Source of the DNA: Oxalobacteraceae sp. CFBP 8761
GTDB taxonomy: Bacteria; Pseudomonadota; Gammaproteobacteria; Burkholderiales; Burkholderiaceae_D
Assembly (NCBI GenBank): GCA_014841595.1
Contig: JACYUE010000001.1
Location: 1,600,996 to 1,664,995 of the forward strand
Reading direction: 5' to 3'
DNA: 64,000 nt
Under the pieces are notes generated by a model, which saw only the letters and a list, made by a program, of their open reading frames with translations, did not search any database and was not told the origin of the DNA. Shown here piece after piece: positions 59,057 through 64,000 of this stretch (its first letter is position 1; every line of letters starts with the position of its first letter). A program made the translations under genes and the position numbers.

Positions 59057-60043
59057 ATGAAATCGATTCACTCGCTGCGCATTCGCGCGGGCCTGCTTGC
59101 CGTCGGCGCAGCATTTGCCAGCATCGGCGCGCACGCGCAGGACAACTATCCCGCACGCGCCATCACGCTGATGGTCTCGGCCGCGCCGGGCGGCACCACC
59201 GACCTGGCCGCGCGCATGATTTCCGATCCGCTATCCAAGGCACTTGGCAAACCGGTGGTCGTCGAGAACCGGCCGGGCGGGGCGGGCGCGATCGCTGCTT
59301 CAGCCGTCAAGCGGGCCAAGCCGGACGGCTATACCCTGCTGGTGCAGTACTCGGGCTTTCACGTCATCACGCCGCACGTGGTCAAGGCCGGTTTTGACCC
59401 GATCAAGGATTTCACCCCGGTTGCGAACCTTATCGTGGCGCCGCAAGTGTTCGTCGTGCGGCCCGATCTGCCGATCAAGACCTTGCCTGAGCTGGTCAGC
59501 TACGCCAAGGCACACCCCGGCAAACTCAATTACGCGTCGTCCGGCAATGGCTCACTGCAGCACGTGACGGGTGAAATGCTCAACCAGATGAGCGGCACGA
59601 ACATCGCCCACGTGCCCTACAAAGGGACCGGCCCGGCGATTACCGATCTGCTGGGTGGCAACGTCGAAATGACCTTCACGACGGCGCCGCCGCTGCTGGC
59701 CCACATCCGGTCCGGCAAGCTGCGCGCGATTGCCGTCACCGGCGACGTGGCGCTGCCGAGCCTGCCCAATGTGCCGACCACCGCGACGATCAAAGGGTAC
59801 GAGAAGCTCGACGTGAGCTCATGGTTCGCCGTGTACGCGCCCGCCAACACGCCCAAGCCGATCGTCGACAGGCTGACGGGTGAAATCAAGAAAATCATGG
59901 CCACCGACGCCTTCAAGCGCAAGGCGCAGGAGCAGGGTGCGTACGCGGTCTACATGACGCCGCAGGAACTGGCGGCGCATACGAGCAAGGAATATCAGAC
60001 GTGGGGCACGTTTGTGAAGAATGCGAAGATCACGGGGGAATGA
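59057..60043 (+). CDS. Bug-family (TctC-like) extracytoplasmic solute-binding protein
   Basis: 328 residues from ATG 59057 (CAGGAGACACC leader). A signal peptide ends at GAHAQ (about residue 27). The Bug motifs are intact: DNYPARAITLMVSAAPGGTTDLAARM, VENRPGGAGAIAA, ANGDGYTLL-type segment and LPELVSYAKAHPGKLNYASSG. Bug proteins capture carboxylates; no TctA/TctB membrane partners are adjacent. Its position suggests it binds the acid handled by the CoA genes. Confidence 0.9.
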   Translation: MKSIHSLRIRAGLLAVGAAFASIGAHAQDNYPARAITLMVSAAPGGTTDLAARMISDPLSKALGKPVVVENRPGGAGAIAASAVKRAKPDGYTLLVQYSGFHVITPHVVKAGFDPIKDFTPVANLIVAPQVFVVRPDLPIKTLPELVSYAKAHPGKLNYASSGNGSLQHVTGEMLNQMSGTNIAHVPYKGTGPAITDLLGGNVEMTFTTAPPLLAHIRSGKLRAIAVTGDVALPSLPNVPTTATIKGYEKLDVSSWFAVYAPANTPKPIVDRLTGEIKKIMATDAFKRKAQEQGAYAVYMTPQELAAHTSKEYQTWGTFVKNAKITGE

Positions 60044-60114
60044 TGGCGTAGCGCACCTGCTGTTGCAGTCACGGCAGGTGTGCTTCACCCGGGCGAGATT
60101 CCCCGGGATGCACT

Positions 60115-62322
60115 TCAGGAATTGAGCACGTTCACAAAGCCGCCCAACGGCATCGGCCGGTGGAACAAAAAGCCCTGCATCGTCGAACACCCATGCGCGC
60201 GCAGATAGCGCGCCTGCACTTCCGTTTCCACGCCTTCGGCCACCAGATCGAGATTCAGGCCGCGTGAAATCGAGATGATCGCCAGCACGACCGGATAATG
60301 CCCGTCCTCGTCGCTGATCTGCTGCACGAAGGACTGGTCGATCTTGATGGTCTGGATCGGAAACCGGTGCAGATACGCGAGCGACGAATATCCGGTGCCG
60401 AAATCGTCAATGGCCACCGACACGCCCAGTTGCCCGAGCTTCTTCAGCTGCTCGATCGCGTATTGCGGATTGCGGATGCAGATGTTTTCGGTGATCTCGA
60501 CGGCGATTCGCCCTGGCCCGATGTCGTAGCGCTGCAGGGCATTGCGCATCGTTTCGAAGAATTTGCTGTGGTCGAGATAATGCGGCGACAGATTCAGCGA
60601 CAGCGTCAACTGGTCCGCACCGTCCGAGCCCCACTGCGCCATGTCGCGGCACAGCGTATCGATCATCCACTCCGAGATCGGCACGATCAGGCCGCTCTCT
60701 TCGGCGAATGGCAGGAACTCGGCGGGCATGATCAGGCCGCGCACCGGATGGTTCCAGCGCATCAGCGCCTCGGCGCCGATGATGCGGCCACTGGCGGCGT
60801 CGATCTGAGGCTGGTAGTACATCTCGAGTTCGTTGCGCTCGAGCGCGCGGCGCAGATGCTGTTCCAGGGCGACGTTCTGGTGCAGCGCGTCGTGCATCGA
60901 TGGATCGTAGAAGGCATGACCGTTCTTGCCGAGGTCCTTCACGCGGTACATCGCAATGTCGGCATTGCGCAGCAGCTCGTCGATCGATTCGCCGTGCTCG
61001 GGGTAGAGCGCCACGCCGATCGACGCCGAAATGTGCACCTCGGTGCCGCCCAGATCGAACGGCTGGTGCAGCCGCTCGATGAACTTGTCGGCGACCACGC
61101 GCGCATCGTCGCGCGAGCGCAGGTCGGGCAGCACGATCGTGAATTCGTCGCCACCCTGGCGCGCCAGCGTGTCGCCCTTGCGCAGGCATTCCTTCAGGCG
61201 CAGCGCCACCTGCTGCAGCAACTTGTCGCCATGGCCGTGGCCGAGCGTGTCGTTGACGAGCTTGAAGCGGTCCAGGTCGATGAACATCACCGCCAGCTCG
61301 GTGTGCTTGCGCCGGGCCTGCAGCATCGCCAGGCCGAGCCGGTCCTTGAACAGCACGCGGTTGGGCAGGTCCGTCAGGATGTCGTGGTAGGCCTGGTGAT
61401 GGATGACCGCTTCGGCACGCTTGCGCGCGCTGACGTCGCGCGCGATGCCGTAGGTGCCGACATAGGTTGGCGTGTGCGGGTCGCGTTTTTCACGGTGCAT
61501 GCCGATCGCGTTGAGCGAGATCGTCATCACGGACGTGTCGGCGGCGTCGTGCGTGTGCTGCTGGCCCGCGCGGCATGTCACGCGCAGCTCGACGTCGCGC
61601 GAGGCCCGCTCGCCGACACGCCGTTCGTTGAACACGTAGAGTGCGCGCTCGTGGTCTTCGGCATGCAGCAGCGCCGTGTAGTGCTGGCCCAGCAGTTCTT
61701 CCCGTTCGTAACCCAGCATCTGGCAGGCGCGATCGTTGACGTAGGTGAAGCGGCCTTCATGACCGAGCATGTAGATCATGTCGGGGGACGCGTCGACCAG
61801 GTAGCGGTATTTTTTTTCGGACAGCGCGAGCGCCGCCACCATGCGACGGTTGATTTGCTGCAGGTCGCGCTGCCTGAGCGCGTTGTCCACCGTGCGCAGC
61901 AATTCTTCGCGGCTGAATGGCTTGCGCAGGTAATCGTGGGCGCCGCGCTTCAAGGCCCCGATGGCCGACTCGATGCCGACAGTGCCACTGACAACGATGA
62001 CGTCGGCCTTCATGTCGTGCTGGTTGATGAAGTCCATGACCTCGTGGCCATCGACGTCCATCATGAGCAGGTCGAGCAGCACCAGGTCGAAGCACTGCTC
62101 GGCCAGGCACGCCAGCGCTTCGTTGCCGCTGGCAGCCGTACTGATGGCATAACCACAACCTTTGAGCATTTCCTGCAGCGAGGCCAGCACACGTGGCTCG
62201 TCATCGACCAGCAGCAGGCGGGGACGGTGGGGAGGTGGGGTGGTGGATACGTCAAGATGAGTGGGCAGCGTGCCCCGGATGCTGGCCGGGAGTCCGGTAG
62301 TTCGAAATCGATTCATCGTCAT
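60115..62322 (-). CDS. REC-PAS-GGDEF-EAL response regulator
   Basis: 735 residues from ATG 62322 (MTMNRFRTTGL; ATG 62316 is an alternative). Domains: receiver (about 45-160, phosphoacceptor in LVLLDLLMMDVDG), PAS (about 185-310), GGDEF (about 335-490, intact GGDEF in RQGGDEFTIVLP) and EAL (about 505-735, EALMRW, DDFGTGYSS, EGVE). Both output sites look intact, so synthesis and breakdown of c-di-GMP are possible; EAL usually dominates in such tandem proteins. No sensor kinase is adjacent. Convergent with the Bug gene. Confidence 0.92.
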   Translation of the reverse strand: MTMNRFRTTGLPASIRGTLPTHLDVSTTPPPHRPRLLLVDDEPRVLASLQEMLKGCGYAISTAASGNEALACLAEQCFDLVLLDLLMMDVDGHEVMDFINQHDMKADVIVVSGTVGIESAIGALKRGAHDYLRKPFSREELLRTVDNALRQRDLQQINRRMVAALALSEKKYRYLVDASPDMIYMLGHEGRFTYVNDRACQMLGYEREELLGQHYTALLHAEDHERALYVFNERRVGERASRDVELRVTCRAGQQHTHDAADTSVMTISLNAIGMHREKRDPHTPTYVGTYGIARDVSARKRAEAVIHHQAYHDILTDLPNRVLFKDRLGLAMLQARRKHTELAVMFIDLDRFKLVNDTLGHGHGDKLLQQVALRLKECLRKGDTLARQGGDEFTIVLPDLRSRDDARVVADKFIERLHQPFDLGGTEVHISASIGVALYPEHGESIDELLRNADIAMYRVKDLGKNGHAFYDPSMHDALHQNVALEQHLRRALERNELEMYYQPQIDAASGRIIGAEALMRWNHPVRGLIMPAEFLPFAEESGLIVPISEWMIDTLCRDMAQWGSDGADQLTLSLNLSPHYLDHSKFFETMRNALQRYDIGPGRIAVEITENICIRNPQYAIEQLKKLGQLGVSVAIDDFGTGYSSLAYLHRFPIQTIKIDQSFVQQISDEDGHYPVVLAIISISRGLNLDLVAEGVETEVQARYLRAHGCSTMQGFLFHRPMPLGGFVNVLNS

Positions 62323-62712
62323 TCTGTCAAAGCCGTGCGATTTTCTGTGCCTGCTGCCCGTGAGCACTGCAGACGTTCATGTCTTATCTTCCACATCATG
62401 CCAGCTTATCCGTTGCATTTGATGCATGACAATGCAATCGTGTGCAGAAATGCGTCATGTCAGATGGGTTTCGTGCCTGTATGACGACAAAACGCCGCAG
62501 CACGCACTGCATTTTCTTGATGGCGATCTGTCAAGATTGCTGTTTTGTCCTGGTCCCGTCGTTGCCAGCCAGGCGATCGTGTTCAGGGTAGCGTTGCTCT
62601 TCTGATAAACTTGGACGCATGCTGCAAGGCACGTTCATCGGTCGATTGGTCGATCGGCTGTCGGCTTGATTGCAGCGCGCCATTTCTGAAGGAGTCGATC
62701 CGGGAGGTCAAC
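62323..62712. other. Divergent intergenic region between the REC-GGDEF-EAL gene and a secreted protein gene
   Basis: 390 bases with no supported gene; a frame open from 62545 lacks a ribosome-binding site and has non-coding composition before the GTG at 62713. A weak FNR-like site lies at 62419-62432. No terminator or RNA was recognised. Confidence 0.5.
62419..62432 (-). promoter_or_regulatory. Weak FNR-like site upstream of the REC-GGDEF-EAL gene
   Basis: TTGATGCATGACAA: perfect left half, three of five in the right half, close to the hsp20 site TTGATGCATGTCAT. Centre 103 bp before the start codon, the same spacing as the island sites. Could be chance. Confidence 0.3.
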
Positions 62713-63099
62713 GTGGGTGATTTGAACAAGCTAATCTTTGCACTGCTGTTGATGTCAGCAAGCCATGGGCAGGCGGCTCAGTTGAGCACCCAGTCAGATT
62801 CACCGGCGGCCACGTCGATGTCTGTTTGTCCGGCTCAGGACATTTCATTTTTCATTCAGCGATTTTCCAGCGATGAGGCGGTGCAACGCAGCTACACCAC
62901 GGTCCAGTCGACTGCATTTCCCGTGATGCCTCTGGTGCAGGAGCGCAAGGACAATGCGCTTGTCATGCAATTGGAAGACGTGACGGCATCGAATGCGCGG
63001 GTCAGTCTGGCCAACCCCGATACCGATTACCTGGTGTCGTATTATTTCAAGATGGACGATTGCTGGAGACTGGTCCGCATCGAGAACCGGTCTCTCTGA
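62713..63099 (+). CDS. Small exported protein of unknown function
   Basis: 128 residues from GTG 62713, chosen because CGGGAGG lies 5 bp upstream and a signal peptide (KLIFALLLMSASHGQA) starts right there. The mature part (~100 residues) has two cysteines and the pattern FIQRFSSDEAVQRSYT ... DTDYLVSYYFKMDDCWRLVRIEN. The layout is similar to small DUF4348-like periplasmic proteins; this is an impression from the motif order and not established. Single gene. Confidence 0.5.
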   Translation: MGDLNKLIFALLLMSASHGQAAQLSTQSDSPAATSMSVCPAQDISFFIQRFSSDEAVQRSYTTVQSTAFPVMPLVQERKDNALVMQLEDVTASNARVSLANPDTDYLVSYYFKMDDCWRLVRIENRSL

Positions 63100-63159
63100 C
63101 GCCGCCCGTCAAACCCGGATCCCACTGTTTGGTGGAATTCCGGGAAAACCGATCATGCC

Positions 63160-64000
63160 TTATCTGAACGAGTAATTGGCACTCGCATAAAAACGGCGCC
63201 CGCGCGGATCCGTATAGCTTGGATCATATCCCGACAAAAAGTAATACGCCTGGTTCGAATAAGGCGGACTCGTGTCGAACAGATTCTGGATACCGACGCG
63301 CAGTTTCAGGTTCGCATTGACCCCATATGCGCCCGACAAATCCCACAGCGAATAATCCTTGACCCGGTTGGCCGCCACCACGCTGCCATTGTCGATATTG
63401 ATCGCCGTGTTCTGGTCTTCGTAGCCGCTCGAGAACGTATTTTGCAAGCTGGCCGACAGTGGCCCGCGATCCCAGTCAACGCTCACCGTATGGCGCCAGC
63501 GCTGGACCACGCCTTTCGTCACGAAGCGGTTCAGATTGCTCACTAACGCATCGCCAGGCGCATTCTGGATTTTCGACGTCAGCACATAAGTGCCGTTCAG
63601 ACGCCCGCCAAAGCGGCCGATGGCGGTGTCGACGCCGCGTACCGTGAGCGCCAGGTCGAGGCCACGCGCCAGTTGCGCGCCGCGGTTGTCCTTGCGCAGT
63701 TCGATGTAGTCGATCAGCCCATCCTCGTCGCGATACACCAGGTCGCCATACTTGGCCAGATTGCCGAGGATGATGTCGTCGCCGATTTCACTGATGAGGT
63801 TCGTGCGCTTGATGTTCCAGTAATCGAGCGATGCGCTGACATGTTTGCCGGCGGCGAACACGGCGCCCAGCGAGAACTGGCGGCTGCGCTCGGGTTTCAG
63901 CGCGTCGTTGCTGTAGCGGCGCGTGTCCCAGTTGTCGGCGCAGTCCGAGTAATTGTTCTCGACCGTGGCGCAGTAGACAGGATCGGGCAGGGTGGCCGTG
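63160..64000 (-). CDS. TonB-dependent receptor, C-terminal part (N-terminus outside window)
   Basis: About 280 residues of the barrel are visible; the frame enters from the right edge. Typical late-barrel motifs: RYSNDALKPERSRQFSLG, LDYWNIKRTNLI, DYSLWDLSGAYGVNANLKLRVGIQNLFDTSPPYSNQ (landmark) and the aromatic C-terminus (YSFR). Two cysteines (YCATVENNYSDC) sit in an external loop. This is the large, carbohydrate/peptide-type receptor family common in Oxalobacteraceae and Xanthomonas. Ligand unknown. Confidence 0.9.
   Translation of the reverse strand, partial: TATLPDPVYCATVENNYSDCADNWDTRRYSNDALKPERSRQFSLGAVFAAGKHVSASLDYWNIKRTNLISEIGDDIILGNLAKYGDLVYRDEDGLIDYIELRKDNRGAQLARGLDLALTVRGVDTAIGRFGGRLNGTYVLTSKIQNAPGDALVSNLNRFVTKGVVQRWRHTVSVDWDRGPLSASLQNTFSSGYEDQNTAINIDNGSVVAANRVKDYSLWDLSGAYGVNANLKLRVGIQNLFDTSPPYSNQAYYFLSGYDPSYTDPRGRRFYASANYSFR

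Noticed and set aside
60085..60112. Bidirectional terminator between the Bug and REC-GGDEF-EAL genes
   Set aside because: CCCGGG is self-complementary and can pair, but no T tract follows on either strand.

Overview
The window reads as a chromosomal segment of a high-GC betaproteobacterium, most likely Oxalobacteraceae and Massilia-like. This placement is inferred from GC-rich codon use, from the housekeeping order yceD-rpmF-plsX-fabH-fabD-fabG-acpP-fabF-rpoE-rseA-degP-lepA-lepB-rnc-era-recO-pdxJ-acpS, and from protein sequence character. No phage, insertion sequence, integrase or CRISPR array was seen. Both ends cut through genes: sbcC on the left and a TonB-dependent receptor on the right.

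1-37.8 kb is core genome. It holds sbcCD (minus strand), a hemerythrin-like helical protein, a DUF349 protein coupled to moaE and crcB, a YiaA/B membrane protein, clpB behind a strong sigma-32 promoter, aceA, a 0.4-kb mosaic of intergenic repeats, rlmJ with a long basic tail, an EAL-HDOD protein, and maf with an RsmI-like methyltransferase. The fatty-acid synthesis cluster follows, then the sigma-E/protease/signal-peptidase/RNase III/Era block and uvrC-pgsA. Four identical tRNA-Gly(GCC) genes and a tRNA-Cys close this part.

38.6-51.9 kb is an accessory stress island and the most interesting region. Its transcription units are adh-usp-hemerythrin-like; PAS-GGDEF-fnr; usp-P-type ATPase; hsp20-usp-phaC; a SYLF-domain lipoprotein-like gene; and an L,D-transpeptidase. 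The regulator has the C-x2-C-x5-C plus fourth cysteine of an oxygen-sensing [4Fe-4S] FNR and an FNR-type recognition helix (E-SR). Every one of these units has a 14-bp FNR-like box (TTGAY-N4-ATCAA or a near match) centred 84-107 bp before its start codon. A further good box lies 35 kb away in front of the hemerythrin-like gene at 3754. I read the island as an FNR regulon for low-oxygen survival that combines stress proteins, polyhydroxyalkanoate synthesis, c-di-GMP signalling, ion transport and cell-wall crosslinking.

52-60 kb holds a TonB-dependent receptor facing an acid/CoA catabolic group: MmgE/PrpD-family enzyme, LysR regulator, class III CoA-transferase, HMG-CoA-lyase-type enzyme and an orphan Bug-type binding protein. 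60.1-64 kb has a REC-PAS-GGDEF-EAL protein, a small secreted protein and the end of a second TonB-dependent receptor.
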